Shown here one piece after another: positions 47,778 through 57,875 of a DNA stretch of 64,000 nt; position 1 is the first letter of the stretch, and each line of letters starts with the position of its first letter. Location of the stretch: positions 171,366,518 through 171,430,517 of the forward strand of contig CM061067.1 in assembly GCA_030762895.1 (NCBI GenBank), written 5' to 3'. Below the pieces are notes generated by a model, which was given only the letters and a program-made list of their open reading frames with translations, did not search any database and had not been told where the DNA came from. The stretch is from Sophora flavescens (Eukaryota > Streptophyta > Magnoliopsida > Fabales > Fabaceae). A program made the position numbers and the translations under genes.

Positions 47778-47927
47778 GTGGACGAGCACTCCTGTCACCT
47801 TAGTGGACAAGCACTTCTATCACTTCAGTGGACGAGCGTTTCTGTCATTTTAGGGGACGAGCACTTCTATCACTTCAGTGGACAATCGCTTCTGTCACTT
47901 TAGTGGATGAGCGCTTCTGTCACTTTA
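47778..47927. repeat. 25-bp tandem repeat, six units
   Basis: Six units of exactly 25 bp, consensus GTGGACGAGC followed by a CTTCTGTCACTT-like half, starting at 47778, 47803, 47828, 47853, 47878 and 47903, plus a partial seventh. The related Copia LTR has only about one and a half units near 62052-62095. Confidence 0.9.
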
Positions 47928-48050
47928 GTGGACGATGATTCTTAAGTTTTAATCTGCACACTAGATAGACAGGTTAGCAATCAATATGAAGGTTAATTAA
48001 ATCATTAACCAATGTTTAGTTATCATCAAAACTTAGGGAAATGCACATCA

Positions 48051-49216
48051 GACATTTTAGAGAATTAACAATATTAAACCATGTTTCTTTAAAATACATG
48101 ATAGAAATTAATCGATCCTTGTTCGGTAAGTTACTTCCTCCCTTATTTTTGTTTGTAAAAGGAAAATATTAAAATATGTAATTCATTGTGAAAAGCTCAT
48201 TTGGATTAGATTAAGAAATGATTATAAAATTGTAATAGTTTGATTTGTAAAGAAATTTCACGTTAAGCAACATTAATATCCTAGTATATTAAATCATCTT
48301 TCAATAAAATACACCACATAAATTAACACATACTTGTTAGAAAATTTATTTTTGCAAACTTTTTTCTTTGGAAAAGGAGATAGAAATTACTTAAATTAAC
48401 AAATTTTATTCACTAAAAAAGCTCATTTGAATTAGATTACGAAATGATTATAAGAATATGATAATAATTCAATGCATTAAGAAATTACACTTTAAGCAAT
48501 CCTAGTGTATTGAATCGCGTTTCTTTTAAAAAAATTGTTTCTTTAATATACATGATAGGAATTAACAAATCCTTGTTCGGGAAGTTATTTTTATCCTTAT
48601 TTTTAATCATACCGTATAGAGTTTAATTCTTATACACCGTCAGTGTAAAGTTTTTAACACTGCCAACCAATCAGAAATCATGGTTTGAATGACTTTTAAG
48701 GTGGTTAGGATAAGAGTCAAAGAATTTTAATGATTTATCAATTTCTGATTGGTTAACAGTGTAAAAAATCGTTACACTGTCAGTGTATATCAATTAAATG
48801 CAAAAATATATTATAGAAATTAACTCATCCTTGTTCAATAAGTTATTTCCCACCATACTTTTGTTTGTCAAAAGGAAAACGGTAACATATATAACTAATT
48901 GCAATAAGCTCATTTGCAATAAATAGATGTGATAAGAATTTGCACTTTAAGCAACATCAACCTAAAGTATTCATTTTTAAAAAAATATAAGATAAAAAGC
49001 TCATTTGGATTAGATTAGGAAATAATTATAAAATTATAATAAGTTGATGTGTTAAGAAAATGTACTTTAAGCAACATCAGTCTATTGTATTAAATCACCA
49101 GTCCATAAAATACACCATAAAAATTAACATACTTTTTGAGAAGTTATTTTTAAGAGTTTTTTTAATTTTGAAACACCTGATAAAAATTAGCACAACTTTA
49201 TTGGGGATATAATTTT
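48051..49216. repeat. Degenerate repeat array, interrupted by a MITE
   Basis: Several diverged copies of a two-part unit: AAGCTCATTTGGATTAGATTA (near 48193, 48419, 48906 and 48996) followed by words like TTTAAGCAACATCA, then a second part with AAATTAACNNATCCTTGTTC (near 48105, 48550 and 48815). Spacing is irregular at about 90-310 bp. No ORF and no terminal structure. It may be an old satellite-like or transposon-derived array. The same words occur at 46540-46610. Confidence 0.65.
48621..48799 (+). mobile_element. MITE family 2, copy 2
   Basis: Inverted ends TTTAATTCTTATACACCGTC and a mirrored CACTGTCAGTGTATATCAAT, with inner arms AACCAATCAGAAAT and ATTTCTGATTGGTTAA. It is inverted relative to 34334-34505, with which it shares the centre GACTTTTAAGGTGGTTAGGA. 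Confidence 0.82.
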
Positions 49217-49837
49217 TGTAACACCCAGTTTTTTCACTATTTTTATATGGGTAAAATAAATCGCAATGTTTATATTTTTATTTTTAAACCTAGAAATGAT
49301 TTTGGATAAACCAAGGTCATATTCAGACTCTACCTTACCATAGAGAGCTACGATTAAATTTTGGGTCAAAAATTCAGACGAAACCAGGTCTGCAATTTAA
49401 TGACAGTAAGAATTTTACTGCTCAAATGATCTAATTTTGACTCGTGAACGAAAAACTTAGGGTTTTTATGAAGTTTTCAACTTCTTTGGCTATTTTAAAA
49501 ATTTTCACTTAAAAAGTGAAATAATATATATTATGCGGGCGTTATACGAAATCGGGTGAACGACGAAGCTGAAAACAGGATTTGAGGGACCCGCTAACGG
49601 ATAAAGAACATGTCAAATCATGATGACTCGTGACTCACAAGGGGTGAGTCATAGGATGACTACCCTTAGTCATGATTACATTTTAGGAGAAAATTACTAG
49701 TTTAGCCTTTATGTTAGTTTTACTCACAAGTTTGCCATTGTACAAGATTACTATTTTGCCCCTCGAAAATTTTGCTTTGGACCCAAATGCCCTTCAAACC
49801 CCACGGTCCAAGCACTCCATGAGCCCATCCTCACTTC

Positions 49838-49846
49838 TATAAAAGG
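49838..49846 (+). promoter_or_regulatory. TATA box of LTR E (5' copy)
   Basis: TATAAAAGG about 620 bp into the LTR. The copy in the second LTR (58187-58194, TATAAAAG) is conserved, which supports function. Confidence 0.65.
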
Positions 49847-52318
49847 CTAGAGTCACCATCTGCATCAAACTTTGCCATTTTCACCATTAAAACCCAAAGT
49901 TCCATAGCTTGAATTTGCGAAGGAAGTAGGCGATTTCTTGCCAATTTCTTGATTCCAAGAGGTAAACCATGCTCATCTCCCTTGTTTAGAATTATGTTAT
50001 TCAATTACTTTTGTGTTTTGAAGTCTTTCTCAATATGATGCATATTAGGGTTTTTAGTTTCAAAAATTCATAGAAAATCATAAGAAAATCCAACGAGCAT
50101 GAAACCAATTTCTATGATCCTATTATCATATCTATATTCTAGATATAGGAGCTTGCATCAAACAAAATTTCCTAGCCTATTTAACCTGAAGAGGCCGAAC
50201 CTAGGTTTTGGTGGGGGGAGGATTTTTGTTCATTTTCTTAACTCGATCTTGCATGATTCAATCTTATAAGTTATATATGTATTGAATCTATGTTGTTTGA
50301 ATCAAATGAAAGTCTCTAACCCATTTTATTGGTCATGGCCGAAACTTATTTGGTGAAGGATTGGAAGATTTAATTTCAGTCTTTGTACAATGATCCTTGA
50401 TTTAGGGTTTTAAGTGATTAAGAATCACTAATCCAAAAGTTTAGAAATTTTAGAGATTTCTAACCCTAAAGTCAGCCCTAGGCCGAAACCAACATATAGG
50501 AGCATAGGTTTGATTAAGTTGTTTGTTTGTTAATTGGTTGATATGTTTAATGAAGGATAAGCTAGGTTATCGTGTACGCGTGTTACCGGCACTACTTGGA
50601 TTTCCGGTGAGTTGTTTATCAGAGAAACGTTGTTTTCAGGTAAGGGGATTACCTGAGGGGTTTTTCCGGTAGCCATGTGTAATTGTTGTTGTTTGTATTA
50701 ATTATTGGGTGTATGTATTTCTTACGTAGTTAGCATTATTTGCTTAGTAATTATTTGATGTTAATTATTTGAATTATCTGCATTTAATTATTTGTTGTAT
50801 TATGTGGCATGTCTTTAATTTTTAATTGTTATATTTGTGACATGAATTTATTGTTGATGTGGATTGGAAAGCCTGATAGTGGTCAGAGCTTAATTAAATA
50901 CGAGTTTAAAAGCATTTAAAAGTTTTTTTATGAATTAATTAGTTTAATTCAGTGGAATTAGTAATATAATATTACTTAATTATTTATTTGGTGAAAAATA
51001 TGAAAAAGCGGGGAAAAAAATTATTTTAATGATTTAATAGCGAAATAGCGTTTTAAGTGTCATAGTGAGGACATAATCGTGAAAATATTTTAGCACTGCT
51101 AATTTTCACATAAGGAATTTCTAAATATTAGAAAATGATGTTTTAAGAGAAAAATTTTCAAAAAAAATTTTATGACAGTGTTGGAAAAAAAATGTTTTAC
51201 AACAAAAGTCATATTTTGACCTAAAAACGTTTTAAAACGAGAAACGACGAACAACTCTATCAATTTATACGAAAGTAGTCTTAAAAAGGGTAATATTGAG
51301 AATTTGTCTCAAATGAGTTTTCCAAGTTCAAATTATTGATTTTTGAACAAAATGAGTTTTATGGGATTTTTGACAAGTTTACAAAACGAATTTCCAATGT
51401 AAAACTATTTTCTAGTAAACAACGGGTTATTTCCGTCAACTTGGATAAGTTGAGGAAACTTTGGTTTTGTTTTGTGTTTCATATAAAGAAAATGGTTTAA
51501 AGTTGAAAACGAACCTAGCTACCGAGACGTCGGGTCTAGTGTTCTATGATATGGGCCCGGGGTCCGAAAAGTGAAGTTATGGACTAGATGTCCTATAAAT
51601 GGTATATTGGTTTTGTACACTAAAATCTACGTTATCTAAGACTGGTGCATCGGTCTAGATTTCGTGATTTGCATACTTTTGACTTGGAGTCAGTTAGTTT
51701 TGAATGAGGTATTAAACTTGTAAGTTTAAAATGGTGATTTGGTCGTGAGACTTTTACCTCCGACACATTAAGATTAAACACAAAGAAAACAACGGGAACA
51801 AAATGTTTTACATACATTTTTAGGGCAGACGTGCCTTTGCTTGGGACTTGAATACTTGATGGCAAGTATTCATGACGTTTGCATCACTGTGCCTTGATGG
51901 ATATATGACCACGAAACCATATACTATGAATAGTAACCACTTTACCTCGTTTTGGACTATGGTATGGTTATTTGAACTTTGCCTTATCTGGCAATGATTC
52001 TGTCTTATTGGCATTGATTCTGCCTTATTCGGTAATGAGAGCCTGATCCTCTCATTTATTTGTTGGTTGGAGCTCCGAAGATTAGGTATCAAAGTTAGTT
52101 GATGAATATTGAAGTGTCATGGTTTTTAAAACGGTTACAACTGTCGGGTATGAAACCCTTTGATAAATATATATTGTGTATCTTTAAATATTCATGTTAA
52201 ATGGTATATGAGGGTCGTACATGTGGTTATCGTTTTAAAATCCATATATTGGTTCTCACCCTTGCATGTTTTGTTGTTGGTCTCCTTTCTGTATGGGCAT
52301 GTTATTATATGAGTATAG

Positions 52319-52801
52319 ATGGATCCGACGATGCCGTTGGTGCATATGGGGGTTCGCAGCCTCCATTTTGAGGACGTTGACAACATAAACGCGTGGGTGA
52401 TCCACCCGGGAGGCCATGTTGTGCGTTACACTGGGCATGTACATACGATGGTGGGCACGATAGAGACAGGGCCCCAGAGAGAGCATAGATCAATAGAGAC
52501 GATCGAGGTATCTCTACCTCCTATGTGGTTACTTCTACAATATTTGGTCGACCATGGATAGCTTGAGGCGCAGCCCATAGCTGAGGTAGCACCCGAGCCA
52601 GCTCCAGAGGAGTTAGTGATAGACCCTGAGGAGATGGTCATCAATCCGGAGGAGGATCCTTATGAGTTTATAGAGAATGTACCTGAGTACATTCCTCTAG
52701 ACGATGATGATGATTCACCTGATGAAGTTGTTGGTGTGTCTTCCTCCGACTCATCGGCGCGGAATGGGATTGATCCTGGTCTTCCCAACGGGTATCATTA
52801 G
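52319..52801 (+). pseudogene. LTR-borne ORF of element E, 160 codons, broken by one TAG
   Basis: ATG 52319 to TAG 52799-52801 in one frame, broken only by TAG at 52559-52561. The second LTR has CAG (Gln) at that codon, so the ancestral frame was probably open. The N-terminal half is HFEDVDNINAWVIHP, RYTGHVHTM and LPPMWLLLQYLVDHG. The C-terminal half is Pro- and acid-rich (PEPAPEELVIDPEE, then DDDDDSPDEVV) and Ser-rich at the end. It has no signal peptide or membrane segment and no family I recognise. It lies upstream of gag, in the region that would form the transcript leader. It could be a small accessory protein or a chance ORF duplicated with the LTR. Confidence 0.5.
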
Positions 52802-53011
52802 TCTGTGACCAGCTGTAGATAGTTTTCATTTTTGGGGTAGTGATTTCGTCAATCTTTCTGGCTACTGAGAGCCATGTTTTTTGTTATATGGCCATAGACG
52901 TTTCACTACGTGCCTTTATGTTTTTACTTCTTTACTTAGCTTTGAGAATGGCATGTTCTGATAAAGGCCCTATATAGTGTATACCTTGTATAAGACTGAT
53001 GATGCATATGA

Positions 53012-53015
53012 TATA

Positions 53016-53066
<51 letters not shown>
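53012..53066. repeat. (TA)n microsatellite in LTR E, 5' copy
   Basis: A long TA run followed by TGGTGTG. The equivalent place in the second LTR is a short TA run followed by (TG)n. Confidence 0.95.
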
Positions 53067-53068
<2 letters not shown>

Positions 53069-53250
53069 TGTGTTATTTATGTTGTTGGATGTTGTCAAGT
53101 TAAAAAGGAAAAGGAAAAAAAAAATTATCACCATTTTTGGGATAAAAAAAGTGTTAGAAAACATTATTTTCCGAAAGTAACCAACATACTTGAATTTTAT
53201 TTTCCGCAACGTGTTACTGTGTGATAACCTAAGAATGGGTGTTGCATTTG

Positions 53251-53262
53251 TGGTATCAAAGC
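53251..53262 (+). other. Primer binding site of element E
   Basis: TGGTATCAAAGC, five bases after the LTR end, complementary to initiator-Met tRNA with one change. Confidence 0.85.
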
Positions 53263-53431
53263 TGGTCGAGTCTTTCGGGAATGTTGGGAAATATGTCTGT
53301 TGTGTTGATGTTGTGTGTTCTCTGATTAAGATTTGTTTGGAATTACTTCCTAGAAGTAATGTGTGGCAATGAGTAAGTTTACATTTCAGTTTCTGGTTTT
53401 GGTTTAACTGATTGTGGCTTGTTGGTTAGTT

Positions 53432-54549
53432 ATGGAACCGGTTGTTGAACCAGAAGCTGGACGTGGAGGCGGTCGTGTTGGCGGTCGTGGTAACATGAAT
53501 GAAGATTGTGAGGAAGGAGTGGATTATGCGGCACAGGCAATGGAGAATATGGCAGCTGTGATTGCAAATCAAACTGCATCCATGAATGCCCAGAATCTGC
53601 AAGCTGCTGAAGGCAAGGCTTTGATTGTGTTTCGAAGTCAAAATCCTTCATAGTTTGGGGTAGATGCTGATCATGAGAAGGCTGATTTATGGATTTAGGA
53701 GCTGGAGAAAATATTTGAGTTGGTGGCCACTCCGGCAGAGGTTAGGGTTACCTAAGTTGTTTTCCTATTGATAGGAGATGCGAAGTACTGGTGGAGAGGT
53801 GCTCGATAGCTGTTGGAAGCTGATCATCAGGAAATTACTTGGGAGGTGTTCAAAACTGCATTCCTGAACAAGTATTTTCCAGAGAGTGTTCGAATTGAGA
53901 AAGAACAAGAATTTCTGTGATTGTATCAAAGGGATCTGACGGTGGGGGAATATGTGGCAAAGATTGAATCGCTTGCTAAATATTTTTGTTTCTTCCAAGC
54001 ACAACCAAATGAGAGCTGGAAATATGATAGGTTCGAAGCTGGTTCGAGGTTCAAGATTAAGGAATCTATACTACCACTGCAGCTCAAGAATTTTCAAGCT
54101 CTAGTTGAGATGAGCGAAAAAGATATAACAGATGAGAAAGGGAAGAGACAACGAGAGGGAATACTGGAGGACCTTCTCGATCCAAGAACCAGTATCAAAA
54201 TCAGAACCAGAGTCAGAAAGGGAAGCAGGACCAAAGGAAGCCTTATTTTCGACCACCGGGAAATAACCAGAACCAGAATCAGTAACAAAACCGTTCGAAT
54301 GTTACTGCAATAGGGAGTGGAGGCCAAAGGAATCAAAATCAAGGCCAAGTTAGGAGATGCTTTAAGTGCGGGGAACAAAATCATATGGAGGACAAGTTTC
54401 CGGTAGTGGGAATCAAATGTTTCAACTGTAATCATCGGGGACACTTCTCTAGAGATTGCACTGCACCAAAGCGTGAGTTTGCTGTCAATAACACCAGGAC
54501 CAATAAACCGACGGCGAATGGGAGAGTTTACACTCTGAGTGGCACTTAA
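53432..54549 (+). pseudogene. Ty3 gag of element E with zinc knuckles
   Basis: ATG 53432 opens a Gly/Arg-rich start and AMENMAAVIANQTASM. TAG at 53651-53653 ends the first frame, and further stops follow near 53697, 53753, 53808 and 53918. Frame 2 resumes at 53921 (LTVGEYVAKIESLAKYF) to 54313. The knuckles are in frame 1: the first (from 54358, CFKCGEQNH) has lost its last Cys, and the second (54418-54459, CFNCNHRGHFSRDC) is canonical CCHC. TAA at 54547-54549 follows GRVYTLSGT. Heavily decayed nucleocapsid protein gene. Confidence 0.88.
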
Positions 54550-55587
54550 GCATCAAACTTCAAGGATCTCGTACATGGCGATTGTGACATTGACGGTAAT
54601 ATCTTAACTGTACTTTACGATTTGGGTGTGACGCATTCATTTATTTCGATGGATTATATGAAATTGTTGAAATTGCCTATTTCTTTGTTACCATATGATC
54701 TTATTGTTTCAACTCCAACTGCTAAGCCAGTTACTGTCAGTACTATATGCTTGAACTGTCATATTATTATTCAGGATAGACATTTTCTTGTTGATCGGAT
54801 CTGTTTGTCTTTAATACAGTTAGATGTAATTTTAGGCATGGATTGGTTATCTTCTAACCATATTCTTATAGACTGTGCCCACAAAACCTTAATTTTTCCT
54901 AAGGATGAGATTTCTGGATTTTTGTCTGCTAATCAAGTAAAAGCTTCTTTGAAAGAGGGAGCTCAATGATACATGTTATTGTTTTCCTTAGACATTAAGA
55001 ATGAGCTAGACTTACAGTCCATACCTGTCGTCAATGAGTTTCTGGAAGTTTTTCCTGAAGATGTACCTGGACTACCGCTTGTTCGGGACATAGAGTTCGC
55101 GATTGATCTGGTACTGGGCACTGGACCAATATCTATGGCACCATATCGTATGACACCATCCGAGCTAGAGGACTTGAAGGAGCAATTGGTGGAACTAATG
55201 AGGAAAGAATTCATTAGACCCAGTGTGTCTCCGTGGGGAGCTCCAATGTTATTGGTACGGAAGAAAGACGGGACTTCTCGTTTATGTGTGGATTTCCGTC
55301 AGTTGAATAAAGTAACGATCAAGAACAAGTATCCGCTTCTGAGGAAAGAAGACTTAATGGATGAGTTACGTGGAGCAACGGTTTTCTCAAAGATAGACTT
55401 ACGATTGGGTTATCATCAGATTCGTGTAAAGGAAGAGGATATCCCGAAAACAGCATTTCGAACACGCTATAGGCATTATGAGTATCTTGTGATGCTGTTC
55501 AGAGTGACGAATGGTCCTGCTAGATTCATGGATTACATGAATAGGATTTTTTGTCCTTATCTAGATCAGTTTGTCGTTTTTTTGTAG
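54550..55587 (+). pseudogene. Ty3 protease and reverse transcriptase of element E
   Basis: Frame 1. The retropepsin site is altered: DLG at 54619-54627 instead of DSG. A normal ILGMDWLSSNHIL block follows. TGA at 54967-54969 separates the protease from RT. RT shows FPEDVPGLPLVRDIEF, SPWGAPMLLVRKKDGTSRL, DFRQLNKVTIKNKYPL and FSKIDLRLGYHQIRVKEEDIP. At the catalytic block the frame is lost (FVVFL then TAG at 55585-55587), with ACGACATTCTAATTTATTCT continuing in another frame. So both the protease and RT active sites are damaged. Confidence 0.9.
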
Positions 55588-56576
55588 ACGACATTCTAAT
55601 TTATTCTCCTAGTGAAGAAAAGCATGTTGAACATCTCAGTGTGGTTCTTCAAATTTTAAGGGAGAAATAGTTATACGCAAAACCTGAAAAATGTGAATTT
55701 TGGTTAGACCAAGTTCAATTTTTAGGTCACGTTATATCTAACAAAGGAATCGCGGTGGATCCGTCAAAAGTTGAAGCTGTTTTTCAATGGGAAAGGCCAA
55801 CGACGGTAACAAAAATCCTTAGTTTTGTGGGTTTAGCTGGGTACTATAGGAGATTCACCGAGGGATTTTCCAAAATAGTAGGACCTCTTAACCAATTAAC
55901 TCGGAAGGACCAAACATTTACGTGGACCGAAGCATGTGAATAAAGTTTTCAGTAGTTAAAGAGAAGGTTGACTACGTCACCTGTGACTACGTCACCTGTG
56001 TTAGTGTTACCTGATCCTAAGGAACCTATCGAGGTATACTGTGATGCTTCACATCAAGGGTCAGGTTGTGTATTAATGCAAAACCGGAAAGTTGTAGCTT
56101 ATGCTTCAAGGCAATTGAAGATTCATGAGAGGAATTACCCTACTCATGACTTGGAGTCAGCAGTGGTGGTTTTTACGTTGAAAATCTGGAGATATTATTT
56201 GTGTGGATCGACATTTAATGTTTTCATTGATGATAAAAGTTTAAAATACCTTTTTGATCAGAAAGAGCTCAACATGCAGCAAAGACGCTGGTTGGAATTT
56301 TTGAAGGATTACGATTTTCAACTGCAGTATCATCCTGGGAAGGCAAATGTAGTAGCGGATGCCTTGAGCAGAAAGTCTACGCATGCATCTACAATGATGA
56401 TTAAGGAACAAGAATTGTTAGAACAATTCCAAGAAATGAGGTTAACAGTTAAGATGTCGTCAGGAAAGCTTTGTTTGGGTATGATTACTGTTTCCAATCA
56501 ATTGATGGAACAAATACAGGAGAAACAAGAAAGTGATCAATACCTACAAGGAGACAGGGAATTAGTACGAAAATGA
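55588..56576 (+). pseudogene. Ty3 RT connection and RNase H of element E
   Basis: Frame 3 from about 55590: the LILYSPS-type remainder of RT, GLAGYYRRFTEGFSK, then TAA at 55941-55943. RNase H starts near 55968 with a local duplication (TGACTACGTCACCTG twice) and reads CDASHQGSGCVLMQ, RNYPTHDLES and VVADALSRK. The expected SDHK block has become IDDK. It continues through the linker to TGA at 56574-56576. Homologous to 3038-3583 and 11398-11827. Confidence 0.88.
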
Positions 56577-57459
56577 GCGGTATCGGAATTTAAAGAAGGA
56601 ACAGATGGAATTCTAAGGTTCGGTGAAAGAATTTTAGTACCTGAGGATGCTGAACTTAAAAAGTTAATTTTGGAGGAAGCTCACAAGAGATTGAGTTTAC
56701 ATCTAGGAGCTACCAAGATGTACCAAGATCTTAAGTAGTTATATTGGTGGTATGGAATGAAGAAAAACGTAATGGAATATGTAGCTTCGTGTTTAGTCTA
56801 TCAGAAGGCTAAAATTGAACATCAAACGCCAGCAGGAATGCTACAATCTTTAGACATTCCAGAATGGAAATGGGATGGAATTGCGATGGACTTTGTAACA
56901 TGTTTGCCAAGGATTCGAAAGGGGTATGATTCCATATGGGTATAGTTGATCGACTGACTAAGTCGCTCAATTTTTGCCTATTAACATAAAGTATTCAATG
57001 GAGAGATTAGCTCATTTATACATTGAAGAGATTGTCAGATTACATTGTGTACATTCGACTATTATTTCGGATCGTGATCCAAGATTTGTGTCACAGTTTT
57101 GGCAAGGTTTACAAGAGTCGTTGGGAACAAAACTCAGATTGAGTTCTGCTTATCATCCACAAACAGATGGACAATCAGATAGAACAATCCAGTCACTGGA
57201 GGACTTGTTGAGAGCATGTGTGTTGGAACATACTAGAAGTTGTGATGAATTTTTGCCATTGATAGAATTTACCTACAATAACAGTTTCCACTCAAGCATA
57301 AGAATGGCACCCAATGAAGCTTTATATGGTCGACGGTGCAGAACACTTTTATATTGGTACCAAGATGGTGAAAGTCTGCTATTAGGACCAGATGTCATGC
57401 AACAGACAACAGAAAAAGGTAAAGATGATTCAGGAGAAAATGCGGACAACTCAAAGTAG
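56577..57459 (+). pseudogene. Ty3 integrase of element E
   Basis: The HHCC region spans 56640-56830, with a stop near 56737 and a mutated zinc ligand: CLVYQKAK for CLVCQKAK. The core follows (WDGIAMDFVTCLPRIRKG), with a frameshift near 56943 moving it to frame 1 at 56974. SDRDPRFVSQFW and YHPQTDGQSDRT follow; the glutamate usual in SERT is Asp here. Frame 1 leaves the family reading near 57412 and frame 2 continues it. Non-functional. Confidence 0.88.
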
Positions 57460-57875
57460 ACACAAAAGTTATGCAGATAAAAGGCGACGACCTCTTGAGT
57501 TTGAGGAAGGTGATCATATGTTTTTGAGAGTCACGCCGATGACTGGGGTTGGCAGGGTAATTAAATCCATAAAACTCACACCTAATTTCATTGGACCTTA
57601 CCAAATTCTTCGTCGGGTAGGTCCAATAGCTTATAAAATTGCTTTACCGCCATTTCTTTCCAATCTACATGATGCTTTTCATGTTTCACAACTGAGAAAC
57701 TATATTCCTAATCCATCTCACATAATCAAACCTGATGTAGTTCAATTAAAATAGAACCTGTGTTATGAGACTAAGCCTGTACGACTCGCGAGCAAGACGA
57801 TTAAGCAACTCAGGGGTAAACAAATTTCCTTAGTCAAGGTTATTTGGGATAATACAACTAGAGAAGCAACGTGGG
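57413..57875 (+). pseudogene. Ty3 integrase tail of element E, truncated at 57875
   Basis: Frame 2 reads LEFEEGDHMFLRVTP, KLTPNFIGPYQIL and LPPFLSNLHDAFHVS to TAG at 57752-57754, with the family reading continuing to a TTREATW block at about 57855-57874. There the polyprotein ends abruptly and LTR sequence from within the LTR begins. The final codons, the polypurine tract and about 300 bp of LTR start are missing. Confidence 0.87.

Larger units (their letters stand above)
46620..48050 (-). mobile_element. Copia (Maximus/SIRE-like) LTR, apparently solo
   Basis: Read on the minus strand it starts TGATGTGCATTTCCCTAAG and ends with CAATTCAACCCCCTTCTCA, matching the plan of the Copia LTR at 61601-63231 (CTAGGTTTTGATGTTAAC near the start, CAATTCAACCCC at the end, and a shared GAACCAGGATAAA/GTACCAGGATAAA word). 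There is no adjacent body. The flanks AACAT (46616-46620) and GACAT (48051-48055) are a possible but imperfect target duplication, so the ends are placed to a few bases. It contains two tandem repeat arrays. Confidence 0.75.
49217..53245 (+). repeat. 5' LTR of Ty3/gypsy element E
   Basis: 4029 bp. It begins TGTAACACCC and ends GGGTGTTGCA, one change from the usual GGGTGTTACA. A TATAAAAGG box is at 49838-49846. The part downstream of it, over 3 kb, would be R and U5 and contains an ORF at 52319-52801. The motif ATCCATATATTGG is at 52240-52252. A primer binding site follows at 53251. Confidence 0.92.

Noticed and set aside
47778..47927. Possible CRISPR-like array of regular 25-bp units
   Set aside because: Units are directly adjacent with no unique spacers and sit in a plant Copia LTR, so this is a simple tandem repeat.
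53426..53651. Minus-strand ORFs opposite the gag start of element E
   Set aside because: Shadows of the gag reading frame.
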